Shown: positions 37,098-48,422 of the stretch, piece by piece | Layout of the letters: every line of letters starts with the position of its first letter | How positions within the stretch are numbered: the stretch's first letter is position 1 | Assembly (NCBI RefSeq): GCF_964340395.1 | Contig: NC_135552.1 | Span: 6,682,994 to 6,746,993, forward strand | Source of the DNA: Glandiceps talaboti | Taxonomy: Eukaryota > Hemichordata > Enteropneusta > Spengelidae | DNA length: 64,000 nucleotides | Direction of reading: 5' to 3' | Translations under genes and position numbers: made by a program | Notes under the pieces: model-generated | Seen by the model: the letters and a program-made list of their open reading frames with translations, nothing else | Databases searched by the model: none | What the model was told of the DNA's origin: nothing

Positions 37098-38687
37098 TTA
37101 CATAGCTCCACATTCTTTCAGCATGGGTTCTAATTTTCCTGATTTGTACAGAGACTTGGTTTCTGTTCCTCCTCCTATACACTTCCCTTTGACAAACACT
37201 CGTGGAACCTGTGTCAAAATAAAACAAAGATACCTTTTGAGGGTAATCTGATACAATAAGGCTTAGACCCACAATAGTTTGTAGTAGTGTTTTTAGTTAC
37301 AGGAGGTATAACTTGGTATCAGTTTGAGTTCCCTAGTCATTTTAAGCAGAGATCCCAACCAAACTTGCATCATATATGGAATCTATGTTGTTAATCTTAA
37401 TTTACCACAGACAAGGAATCTTTTCCTTGTCTGTGCTTTTTACCAGATTTCCCACTTCTGTTACAAACACTCTGTAGAGATCAACAAAAGTGTTAACATC
37501 ATTTTCTACATGGCAGCTTGATTTTACCAGCCTAAAGCCACTATACAGCCAAAACTTCAACAATAAAAATCATTTCTTTAATGACAATAATTTAGGACCA
37601 TGTATGAATGGTATTAAAGCCATACCAACCAGTGCTACGAGCAGACACTGTTTAGTACATCAAATTTATGTAATGGGGTAATAACATCGATGACTTATTG
37701 ACTCAAAACAGTTTATTTTAAGAGCAGTTTTCTGAAATTCTATATGGCTACAGAGAGTGATCTCATCAATAACACGGTGACTTTGAACTTGGAAATTGGA
37801 AAAACCAAAAACTGATATCTATACAGTAACTTGTAAGGATTTTTTCATTTACATTCCTTTCTATGCAATCGCAGGAGCCTCAGAACCGAGATTTTATTCA
37901 TGCTAACTCAAGTAATTGAGGAGGAAAGTCAGATAGGAAGCCTAGGCTCCAACTAAAGCTGTCAGGGTGATAAAGGTTTCAATAACTTTAGCCATTCAGA
38001 CACAACTGGTAGTGGTGATAATGAGTCTCAAACTGGCACCTTGTAGATTCCAAACCAAACCCATCTGCCAACTAATCATTTTACCATATATGATTGATGG
38101 AACAGCATTACTCCTGCCAATCTTAAATTTCATCATGTTCTAGTTGTCTCAAACACTTTCATACAGGTAATATCACTACTTGGAGTGCTGGTACAAATCA
38201 TATAACAGAAATATTGACATGCGGGGGGGGGGGGGGGGGGGGGACTGCGATAGATGGTAATGGAGCAAGAGCAGAGTTCACACGAAAGGGTTTCCTTTCT
38301 TCCTAAAAATTGTATTATAAATTATCAACATTGTGGATTTGGAGGTCAGCACACACAGCATGACAATGCTTCCCAGTATGACTACCCATGGAATTACAAC
38401 CCCCCCCCCCTCCCCTCCTCCACCCTCCCCTTATTACATTGTATACTTACTGTGCTTGCACCTGTCATTTGAGTCAATATACTCTGCAGTGCTTTGCCAT
38501 CATTTCGTTGATTGAGTTCCACCACCTCATACTTAGCTTGCAGTTCATCAAATACTTCTTTAGCCATGGTACAATATGGACAGTAACTTTTAGAAAAGAC
38601 CACCACACAATTATCATGTATTGTAGCTTGGATGAATTTAGCTTCTGAAGAATTCATATCAACTTCTGATGATGCATAGCCGCCCAT
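37098..38687 (-). CDS. Dithiol glutaredoxin (Grx1/Grx2 class)
   Basis: Two coding exons on the minus strand, 38687-38451 and 37208-37098, join in phase 0 to give 115 residues, the usual size of a cytosolic glutaredoxin. Visible features: FSKSYCPYC (Cys36 and Cys39, the glutathione-linked active site), TVPRVFV with the cis-proline, and KCIGGGTET, the glutathione-binding Gly-Gly. It should reduce protein-glutathione mixed disulfides with glutathione. NCVVVFSK and CTMAKEVFDEL favour GLRX2 over GLRX, but human GLRX2 has CSYC and here it is CPYC, so I leave the symbol open. MGGYASS fits an N-myristoylation signal (MGxxxS) and there is no mitochondrial presequence in this start. The ATG is 9-13 bases after a good acceptor (TTTTCAG), so a 5' untranslated exon probably lies upstream. 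Confidence 0.95.
37900..38090 (-). repeat. Decayed SINE fragment in the glutaredoxin intron
   Basis: ACTTTAGCCATTCAGACACA and the following CTCAAACTGGCACCTTGTAG/ATTCCAA match the head of the SINE at 16534-16878 with many differences. Confidence 0.6.
38223..38243. repeat. Poly-G tract, 21 G
   Basis: Twenty-one G in the glutaredoxin intron. A C-rich stretch at 38400-38432, just beside the first coding exon, is its approximate complement, so the intron RNA could fold. Confidence 0.85.
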
Positions 38688-39172
38688 TTTGAAATCTGAA
38701 AATCTGTCTGGAATAATAATATGTATGATGGCAGTAGTGTTAAAAAACTTTTTAGCAGAGAAGACAATTATTTTTTGAATTTATGATTGTAACGCTTCTC
38801 TCAAGGATTTTCCTAGAAGAGACAGTTTTCAGTTTCATTGATCATGACATTATCTCAGGTTCGAGGGCGGGTAAAATGTGTACCCCAAAGGCTGAAAGCA
38901 CTATTCTCTTTGCAGCCAAGTTTTAAAATGATATTAGTATTTAGAGATATATATAATGAGGTGCTTGAGTGCTGAATTGTATATCCTACTAATACCACAG
39001 CTCCATTTGTGGTGATAACTTGATGATAAACCCATCTCTTATTTTCACATATACATTTGAATCAGACAGCATTGATTGGTTGTCAGGGGCAACAGGGTAT
39101 TACGTGGCATATCCACCTTACCCCTGTGTGTATGTGGAGGTACCCTTCTACATGTTCCTCCCTGATATAACC

Positions 39173-39222
39173 CACACACACACACTTACGCATGCACGCA
39201 CGCACACACACACACACACACG
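39173..39222. repeat. (CA)n microsatellite with GCAC interruptions
   Basis: CA repeats interrupted by TTACG and GCACGCACGC. Confidence 0.9.
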
Positions 39223-40069
39223 ATGTTGGAAACCATGTGTAGTTTAACTCCTCCCATCAATTGTCAATTATGTTAATTAATAGTTTAACGTCATATTCAT
39301 TACTAATCATGCCACTCCCGACAGTATAGTTTGCACATGACATCATCCTCGGTTTATTATGAAGAGCTGATGATAGAAATGGCATTTCCTTTATTAACTA
39401 TAATCTGTAGTACATACATGTAGTTCCTTTGATTGACGCTGTGTATACAACCTCAAACATCCTTACAACGGATGTCTCTAGTTAGATTAAACAGATGTAT
39501 TAAACGGTAATTCACTTCTTTATGAGAACTTGTAGATTAGAGCTTATGTAAAACTTGTACAGTTTGTAATAAACCTCAGATGTGATTTAGACACTGAACT
39601 CAACGCATCTCGTCTCTTACTTGGGCCACTCGTCCTCTCTCCCTTTCTCTGACGAACCATTCTCTCAAGTGTACACGCTACACACACACACACAAACACA
39701 ATCAAATGGAAGCTGTGAGATTTGAATTGGCAATGATTTTCACTTAAACAAACCAAAATTACAGAAATGCTAAATAACCCGCCCCAGCCTCGGTACCTTG
39801 TTTATTGTACATAATGTAATGTGATACTTCCATATATTGTTTTAGGATGTCACTTCTTGATATGACAATATCTTAACAATTCATATGACAGTGAATGCGC
39901 TATGTGTAGTCTGACAGTGTACAGAGTAATGACATTCCAGGGAAGTGTGTGTATGGGGATACCCCCCCCCCCTTCCTTAGTTGAAATTAAAGTGATGGGA
40001 GAATTAAGAATAGGTTTGTATTTATCAGAGACTTTCACTTTTGTGTGTTGTAATGTGTGAGCTTAATTA

Positions 40070-40264
40070 ATGGGCTTGGTCAAGGCCCCGGGTCAAGGCA
40101 TGGTCAAGGCTATCAAGCACTGGCAAAAAAAACCTAAGAAACCGGACGGTACATGTAATGACTGTGACGACAATGGAATGCTAGCTAATAGAATACAGAA
40201 TATAATTTCTTCTTATCAATTGCGACACAGAACTCACAAGTCGGCGATATTTCCCTTACCTTGA
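40070..40264 (+). CDS. Small ORF of 64 residues, doubtful
   Basis: ATG to TGA, reading MGLVKAPGQGMVKAIKHWQK then PKKPDGTCNDCDDNG, with a CxxC. The start is built on three GGTCAAGGC repeats. No splice context, family or conservation is visible, so it may be chance. Confidence 0.25.
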   Translation: MGLVKAPGQGMVKAIKHWQKKPKKPDGTCNDCDDNGMLANRIQNIISSYQLRHRTHKSAIFPLP

Positions 40265-40364
40265 CAGTGATAATGATATTGTGTAGAACTACACTACTAT
40301 ACGATACAGGATACAACGTCCGTTCATAAGTCCACAACCTTTGACCTGACAGTGGTTAGAATGA

Positions 40365-40379
40365 ACACTAGGGGGCGCT
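40365..40379 (+). promoter_or_regulatory. CTCF-like motif
   Basis: ACACTAGGGGGCGCT matches the CCASYAGRKGGC core at all but the first base. It sits between the glutaredoxin gene and the divergent LC8-motif gene. Confidence 0.35.
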
Positions 40380-40791
40380 CTATAATAAATCTGTGCTGTC
40401 GATGTCGACCGCGCGCGATACTGATACATACACCATCTTTCAAATTCAATACTGGGCCCACTGGGGTATATGTGTACGTATATACATTAGTCAAGGAAAT
40501 TTAATTAGTTTCATTCTTTCCATTTTGTTCTTTTTTATGGTGTCTTTCCTACAAATAAATAATATGTTACACTTTCTCCCAATATTATTAAGTTTTGAAA
40601 CTTTTAGTACAACCTTGGAGTAATTATACTGACAGTAATTACTCCAAGCTACAGCTAAGCCCACAGCTAGGACCCGTATGTAGGGCATGTTGGACTGTGC
40701 GACATAAGCGACAAGTTTCGATAATATTATTCATCAAGCGTTCAAACTTTCCGCCAATGAGCACTGCTGATTATATCACATGATATAATTT

Positions 40792-40834
40792 GACCAATGG
40801 CGACAAATATTCTATGTCTGGAACACGCTATAAG
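40792..40834 (+). promoter_or_regulatory. CCAAT and TATA-like promoter of the LC8-motif gene
   Basis: GACCAATGG and, about 35 bases on, GCTATAAGAG lie 100-145 bases before the ATG at 40936. The order and spacing fit a conventional core promoter with start near 40860. Confidence 0.5.
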
Positions 40835-40935
40835 AGTGCAAAAGTTATAGAACACGCCGTAGTTACGCCGTTTCGTGTGGAGAGAAGAACACTGTCGTAT
40901 TGACTAAACTTGTACTAACTTCAACCCATCATTTA

Positions 40936-43200
40936 ATGATTGTTATTCTCAGTATTGTCACCCTCAGTATCGTAGTCATGTTTATTGTAAGGAAGACGAG
41001 GACGCCATCTACGGTGATCGCGGATTATGACAAGTAAGGAATTTAGCTTTTCATTTGGACAGATAATATACTGCATTCTAAGTCACTTTTCCAGCATCTC
41101 TCGTTTTAAAAGCTTGATGCTGTGAACATTTTTACTTCGTCTTACTCAATTTACAATACGATACGATACGATACGATACGATACTATACGATACGATACG
41201 ATACAATACAATACAATGCAATGCAATGCAATGCAATGCAATGCAATGCAATGCAATACAATACAATACAATACAATATTTGTTTTTATTTTCATTATTT
41301 AACAGTGTGACCGAAGACCGACAACTTCACCAGCAGTTGTTAAAGTCTTTTACCGTTAAAAGAAACTGCACACAAAAAAAGGCGCCTATCGTACACAAAA
41401 CTAACGCCGTTGGTGTACAGACAGAACCAGACATAGTTGGAAGGAATGATTCATGTGTGCAGACTAACGTAGTCAGTACAAAGACCATCGCATCACAAAC
41501 CGTACCACTCCTAACAAAGTCACTTGGCGTACAGACACAAGAAGAGTGTATCCGTACTGTAAATGTGGGAATACAGGCAACGTCAACGTCAGAGACGGTC
41601 GGAACTCAGATCTATAATGACGACTTTACCGATGGAACAGAGTCACCAACGATCGTACGTGGAAATGATATTTCTACTCAAACATTTGAGAAGTCTTTCA
41701 AGGATACGTTTGTGCAAACAGATGATATTAATTATGTGGTGAGTGTTTTAAATTATATAAGTATGAATATGTAATGTAATGTGATGTAATGTAATGTAAT
41801 GTAATGTAATGTAATGTAACAGTTATGTAATGTAACATGTAATTTTGATTACTGTTGTTACTGAAGTCTGAATTTAGATATTGGAATAGTTAGGGCAATG
41901 TGTGTATACAGACACGTATGTGCATGTTGCAAAAAGGAAGTACTAGCTCACACATCAAAACACAGATGTATCCGTTGCTTCAAATACTTGCACTATATAT
42001 TCAAAGAATGATCATGGTCGAGTTATTTGTCAAGCACTTTACGTCTACTTGTGGCAAAAGTCGAAGAAACTATTGTGAAGAAACAAAGAAAATTAAACCA
42101 AAGAAATATCATCTCTAACAGTTACGTAATATACTTAAACACCTTTCATATTTTTGCAGGATGCCACCGAGTCGAACATTTCGTCTGCATATCGACCTAC
42201 ACCCAAAGATATTGTTAAAGAAGGCATTATGTTCTTTAAAGAAATCGGGAAGGCATTCAGAAACCTAGAAACCAAAATGGATAAAAGGGATATCTACTTG
42301 TCACGAGTGAAGCCTCACAAGATGGGACAGAAAATAGTTTCTTCGAAGTCAGTTATAAAAAGCTTCAAATGTTTGAAGAAAAATTATATCGTGCGTCGAG
42401 CAGATAAAAACTGTACTAGTCTCATCCAAGATGTTAATGGTGGAGATGAAGCCACCCCTATCGACGGAGCAACTGAATTACCAAAGTTACAATATGACAA
42501 TATTTCAATTTATACCACTGATGACTTACTACAGGATTCTGCTGTAAAAATGGATGATATTGATCAGACGGTAAGTTTGTCAATATGATGCAAATTATTT
42601 CAGCAAATGGATGCTAACAGTATTTGATTGGGATTTCGAAATGAACAGTGGATGTGACATGTTATTGCTAAAACTATCAATGAGATTGTTGTCTTGGAAA
42701 CCATAGCAATAGTAGTTTCTGGTGAATATTAAAATGTTAACCAATGCACACAACATAATTTGATAAACTGACAGTTTTGGACTGCAAACTGTCAGTCTTG
42801 TTCTTTCAGATTATGATGATAGATGGCGCTGTTTATGATTACGTCACAAAGTAGTTTCTGATCAATGTACAAATGTATAATGAATCATAATATCTGACGT
42901 ACACACAACTTTCATATTTTACAGAACCACAGAATGGCGTCTGGAGATACAATTACTGTAACAACCAAAGATATTGTTGACGAGGGAATTCAATATTTCA
43001 AAACACTTGCAAAGGCATTCCAAGACATAGAAAATAAAATGGATAAAACCGATGTATATTTGTCATCATTGAAGACTAACAAGAAAGGAAAGAATTTAAT
43101 GGCCTCCAAATCAGCTCGACGTTTCCAAAGTTTCAAAACAAAATGCGTGAAGCGATTTCGTAGCCAACCACGACTGCTTGGTGATGTTCGGCCAGATTAA
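40936..43200 (+). CDS. Unrecognised membrane-anchored protein with eight LC8-type QT motifs
   Basis: Exons 40936-41033, 41306-41738, 42160-42570 and 42925-43200 join by strong GT-AG sites with matching phases (2, 0, 0), giving 405 residues. Residues 2-18 (IVILSIVTLSIVVMFIV) are hydrophobic and followed by RKTR: a single membrane anchor with the rest predicted cytosolic. Residues 71-170 carry eight short motifs centred on Gln (GVQT, CVQT, ASQT, GVQT, GIQA, GTQI, STQT, FVQT) about 12 residues apart. This is the pattern of binding sites for the dynein light chain LC8 (DYNLL). Residues 193-241 and 329-377 are two copies of a module (KDIV-x-EGI...KAF...E-x-KMDK-x-D-x-YLS...SKS), 27 of 49 identical. 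Arg/Lys-rich stretches follow. I recognise no family. The model is well supported; the function (clustering LC8 at a membrane) is inference. Confidence 0.85.
41157..41277. repeat. Pentanucleotide array (ATACG/AATGC/AATAC)n in intron 1
   Basis: Three related pentamers follow each other: about ten GATAC, then ten AATGC, then several AATAC. It ends about 28 bases before the exon 2 acceptor. Confidence 0.95.
41306..41738 (+). other. Exon encoding the LC8-motif ladder
   Basis: Anchor glutamines fall at residues 71, 85, 97, 109, 123, 134, 158 and 170: spacings 14, 12, 12, 14, 11, 24 and 12, so the single gap is a double step. The linkers are polar and Gly/Asp/Thr-rich, i.e. probably disordered. 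Known multivalent LC8 partners (Nup159, ASCIZ, Chica) have the same type of ladder. The whole ladder sits in one exon. Confidence 0.75.
41770..41819. repeat. (AATGT)n pentanucleotide repeat in intron 2
   Basis: Eight to nine AATGT units right after the exon 2 donor. Confidence 0.9.
42205..42351 (+). repeat. Module copy 1 of the duplicated 49-residue unit
   Basis: Encodes residues 193-241 of the LC8-motif protein. It aligns without gaps to copy 2 (42967-43113) at protein level. It is likely amphipathic helical (FFKEIGKAFRNLETKMDK). Confidence 0.85.
42967..43113 (+). repeat. Module copy 2 of the duplicated 49-residue unit
   Basis: Residues 329-377, in the last exon. Each copy lies in its own phase 0 exon, so an exon duplication is the simplest origin. 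Both copies keep KMDK-x-D-x-YLS. Confidence 0.85.
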
Positions 43201-43303
43201 GACTCTACTCGTCTACTCCCTGAAAATGACGGAGAATGTAGCCAATAGCAAGATGGAATTATGTATGGAAAGTAAAATCAAATATTTAAAAATTAAATTA
43301 TAT

Positions 43304-43333
43304 AATAAAAAGATTACTTTGAAGTTTAATAAA
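43304..43333 (+). promoter_or_regulatory. Polyadenylation signals of the LC8-motif gene
   Basis: AATAAA at 43304 and again at 43328, about 105-130 bases after the TAA stop. Confidence 0.65.
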
Positions 43334-43554
43334 ATAAATTAATCAAAAATTACATTTTGTCTGATTGCCTTCTTGTATGCATATCGTTCCTTTCAAGTTG
43401 GCTATGCTCTTCGAAGGTGGGGTCAATTTCAAACCATCAACCGGTTATAAATGCTGGTCGGGGGCATAGTCCACGTAATAAAAGATGATGACGTTGTGAA
43501 AATGGATTATTTGAATGTAATCAAGATAAACAACTCTGTAGGTATACTTTGAAA

Positions 43555-43848
<294 letters not shown>

Positions 43849-44951
43849 CTGTGTTATTTACACCACTCTACTTGCATACGTATTGAGCACTTTTTACTCC
43901 AGCATAGACATTACATTTGTGTTGCAGTTTTACAAGCAGGATTGAAGGTTAAATGCCAAATCCGCCAGATCAGTTGTCAAAAAATTCACCATGGGATCCA
44001 AAGTTAATCAAGCTACTTGAAGCATTTTGACCAATATAATTTGGAGATTTACAGTTTTCACACATACAATGTCTATATTATCGCTCAATAATTTTTTAGG
44101 TGAAATGTTAAATGAATTTACAGAGAATTGGTCAAGTGCCTATAGTAATTTAGTTAGCCTGTACACTTTGTTTGCTGTTTGTTAACTCGTACCTTCTAGC
44201 CCTAACAGGAGTTACGACATCTTATAACGACGTAACACAAAAGCGCATTGAACAGGCTATAATATAGTAAACGTTTGAGTGAACTCTGAGTGAATTGATA
44301 TTTTTTGCTACCCAAGGTAGGTCAAAGTTCAATACAGACTATCATTGAGCAACCAACTCTGCATGATATTCCAATGTTCTATTTTTAAGATATATATGGG
44401 TCTAGACTTAGAGCATGTGGATTGATCACAAATTAAATATTCAGTACAGTACACAGCTGTTGTTGTTGCCTTATTTTTGAAGAATCTGTATTGATGATTA
44501 TTATATATTTGTGGTTCAATTTTGTGGGGACCTCTCCATGTTTTCATGTCAGTCCACACCAGGGTCACTCCAAAAGTGAAGATGACATACATGAAGTCCA
44601 CCAAATCTGTATACACTATGAGTTGGTCCTATCATAGAAAATCGGCTGCACAGCTCAAGGACTTCATATATGGTTACCTCTGCATAACACACCTTTTGTA
44701 CATCTGCATTTGTACTTATAGACTTGTGTTTTCAGTGTCACACTTCATTTCTGCTACAATTATATAACAGACTTCGATACAAAGCAGAAGTGAACGTCGT
44801 GTGTGGATCTCACCCTATGACTGCGCCCTCTTTTACATTACTTTATACTTTGGTAGAACTGTACGGTCCATAGACTTATGTCTTATTACTTTAACGCTCG
44901 TGTAATATTGGGCGAGTCACTCCTTCATAATTTTACAGACACATTCATCAG

Positions 44952-44996
<45 letters not shown>

Positions 44997-45024
44997 TATC
45001 ATCATCATAATAATAATAATCATT

Positions 45025-45076
<52 letters not shown>

Positions 45077-46251
45077 ATACAACTTAATTAAAACAAACAA
45101 TTTATATTATGCAAGCAAATAAGCATCTATGCCTTTATTGAATCTAAATAACAAACTTATCATTACAGTACTTGAATATAAGTCAGAATTGATAACAAAT
45201 GATGGAACTGTTTTTTATCAATGTGTTGTACACCTTCTAAACTGTACTGTTAATATAACATTATTGAATAAAATCAATTTCCAATCTGTTGGACACAACA
45301 ACAGTAATTGTGGATAAACTTTGGTAACTTGCATTTCAGTTCATCAAAATTTCCTGAAAATGGAGATATTTGTTTTCACTTTCTCCTAACTTTGTTTTGT
45401 GAATAAACCAATCTCTTTTTGAATCCAACCAAGCGTATACAGAACATTGGCTAATTTCTGTCTACGAATATTTGAATGTTTTATATTTGTGTTTGGAAAA
45501 GACTTGAACTTCATTAAATCTAGACGTGAAGAATCCAACTCGGCCATCCTTGATGTTTACCTATAAGACCAAGTGTAAACAATGCCGAATATATGATGTA
45601 AACATTTAAAATTTGAAAAGAACAAAACGTAATTTGTACAGTGTCGATACAAGTAAGTTTGTCATGATACCAGCACAGTTTAATGAATATTTTATCCGTT
45701 TATTTTCTGTTTTGATTAGTTCTGTAAAACCAAAATTGTCAAAATCTACTAAAATCTACGTTTTCAAAAACGGCTGCAGAAATAGTCGGTCACTTTATTT
45801 GAAGTCAGGTCGAAAAGGGTCTCTTTCACTTGTATTGTCAGGTCTTCATGGAATAAGCGCTGTGAAGTACTTCGTCTCTGAGGCAGTTTTAAGGTTGATG
45901 TCAAGAAATTTGTGTTGTCATTCGATGTACTGTACTAATCATATTGTCACTTGGCAGTACGTAATGATGAATATACATATACTGCTATAGGTATGTACTT
46001 AGCATAGAAGTGTTACCAGGTTCAACGGTCAGGATCATACTCTAACAACACTGTATTGTAAGTCAGTAACGGTCATTACAGTTTAACTATAATGGTCCTC
46101 AGGTAGAAATTAATATGACACTGTCTGTAATTGAAAAATTGCTTTTAAAAAATCCTGATTTGACTGAAATTTCTGTGAATAATTTGTTTATAATTGATTA
46201 GTTCCAAAAGCAGACTAAGCTCGACGACTAAACGCTGTCGTTGTCTTTTAG
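43849..46251. other. Intergenic DNA; no gene recognised
   Basis: Contains an (ATC)n tract at 44945-45076. The open frame at 45613-45990 (+) has no splice or family support. Nothing else stands out. Confidence 0.5.
44945..45076. repeat. (ATC)n microsatellite with ATA interruption
   Basis: Two ATC tracts of about 17 and 19 units with a central TAATAATAA. Confidence 0.95.
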
Positions 46252-46362
46252 CAGTGGACTTCAACATATCTTATACCAAAGATCCGATACGGGCTTCCAG
46301 TTTTGGGGCGTCCCAATCCATGTATCTCTCGCCTCTTATCTACGAAGTGAAAAGAGAGAAAG
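46252..46362 (+). CDS. Candidate exon of unknown gene
   Basis: Acceptor TTGTCTTTTAG and donor AAAG/GTACAC bound an open frame of 36 codons, VDFNISYTKDPIRASSFGAS then QSMYLSPLIYEVKREK. It ends in phase 1, compatible with the candidate exon at 51406, in which case a start Met could be the one in QSMYLS. No family recognised. Confidence 0.35.
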
Positions 46363-46951
46363 GTACACGTTGTTAACATTTTATTATGAAGAAGAAAAAA
46401 GTAACCATCCCGAATAACAGATGTGAACTTATCAAACACAACAAAGGTAAAAAAACAAACATAATAATACAAACAACAACCAATACATGATAGATGTTTG
46501 TTAATACTTTAATGGTGTTTTAGACAAGAAGGAAGGAATAGTGGCAGTTGGTATTATTTTAACCATATGAATACCGTATATCAGATCAAAGATGAAATAT
46601 CAGAACTTATAGGAATAACACTCGGTTTATGGAATATTTACAACCATCATTGTGCAGCTTCGTATAACACTATCCTCTTTACGCAGTATTAACTGAACGA
46701 ACAGATTTTAAGGCAAATGGCGGCCATTTTTGTCGTACATATTCCCATTTTGCTTATTAAACCTGGAAACTTAATGTATAAGAGACTTTATTCAAGCGTC
46801 TACACTCATATTATCAATGCCAAGCTTTCTAATGAAATTTTGACTTTGCTTGGTAGTGATCTTTATCTTGAAGGTCTAATAGGCATAACATTTTGTAAAA
46901 ACAGCACATATCTTGCCCACTAACTCTGTAAGCCTATTAGATATATAGAAA

Positions 46952-46993
46952 CTACCCTTGAGTCGCTGGAGCCATGTTATTTATGATGACTTT
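46952..46993 (-). CDS. Possible last exon of the thioredoxin-like gene
   Basis: On the minus strand the acceptor CAAAGTCTCCTTAG opens KVIINNMAPATQG and a TAG stop in phase 0, which fits the exon ending at 48423. It is short, and the normal thioredoxin end (FxGAN...) is not seen, so another terminal exon may exist. Confidence 0.3.
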   Translation of the reverse strand, partial: KVIINNMAPATQG

Positions 46994-48422
46994 CTAAGGA
47001 GACTTTGAACTTTGACTGTGACCTTTATGTTTAATGTCACACAGTCAAATATTTGCACAGTGTATATGCACAACTCTAATGATTTGTATTTGCAGATGTC
47101 ATCCAAATACAGTAGTCTTCATTACTTTGGTTCACAGTAACGCCTAAATGGTGGTCATATTTGTTATTAATAAAATTCAGAATAAAACTGATTTGTTGAA
47201 AAGAATGAAATTTTAATGAAAACGTATATTATATTTACAGTTGTGCAGTAGTCGCCCCCTCCGTACATTGTCATTCGAGATGTACAAATGTGAGATGTAC
47301 AATACAGTACGTTTAAGTAAGAGTGAGAATCAACTTCAGTGTCCATAAGCAATTCCTTTACAAATATATATATCACAGCAGTAAGCTTTGCTAGGGGAAA
47401 CTTCACAATGACGCTGGACTCTAACCTTTACATGGATATACTTAGCAAGTAGTCCCGTTCCTTTAAATATTGATTGTACAGGCCTAGAGAGATATATTAT
47501 CACTATTATGGTAGTTATGGGGAAGAGTTCCCCCTCCTTACATAGTGAAAACATTTTTTTTTGTAAAATACGTCTCCTGTCGTTCAGCCCTATCAGGCTT
47601 CTAAACCACGACTGTACTAAACTACCCAATATCCTGCACAGTGGCCAGATTTGACTGTAGCCAATCAAATAACGTTATGTTCTAAATGGAGTCAAACTGA
47701 CCATGACATTAGCCTTTGAACCCTGATTTATGAAACCAACCACCTAATCTTACCCCAATAGTAAACTTAAAGTTTCTGTCCAAAACGACTGGAATTTTAT
47801 CAAATGCAAACAAGTTCAAGTTCGGGCCTAAATCTTTTCATCTCGTAGGCACAGACCAAGGGAATAGTACATACGTGAGTGATAGCTAATAGCGCAGCAC
47901 AAATGTCGTATCTTAAGACTGGATGCCACACATTCACAGGAACACAGTATAAAACCATACACAGCATTTAAAGGCACAGAATACAATCACCTGCCTCATA
48001 CTTAAGTATGTGTAATATGAACTGTACATTCCTGCAGTAAGACATTTTTTAAATGAACATAGTAAAACGACCGTACCTGAAGGTTTAATCTGTTTTATTC
48101 AAGAGCACAATATGTCATCCTCTTTCAGACCGTCCGAATTGTCAAGGCCCCCTTTTACCCTCAATATTCTTCGTGGTGCCCCATTTTCTCCTTCCCCCAC
48201 CCCCACAAATTCTGTTCTTTCCTAACTAACATAGTACGCTTCCCCGAAGGTTTGTTTTCGTTGCACATTTTGAAAAATATGCTCTGACATGCGACAATGT
48301 GCTTATAAGCTTAACGCCAGAATTCAAGACAAGTACGCCTTTATTAACTAATTGAAAAGGATCGACTGCATGCGAAGACAGTTCGCGACCGAAATGTAAG
48401 ACATTTTAGGACAAGGACTTAC

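Larger units (their letters stand above)
38688..40791. other. Intergenic DNA, probable glutaredoxin promoter region
   Basis: No firm gene. It contains a (CA)n tract at 39173-39222, a small ORF at 40070 and, around 40300-40430, a CpG-containing stretch (GACCGCGCGCGATAC) with a CTCF-like motif that may mark a promoter. Confidence 0.45.

Noticed and set aside
45613-45990. 125-residue plus-strand open frame
   Set aside because: No ATG at its start (TTG), no acceptor nearby and no domain; it could be chance.
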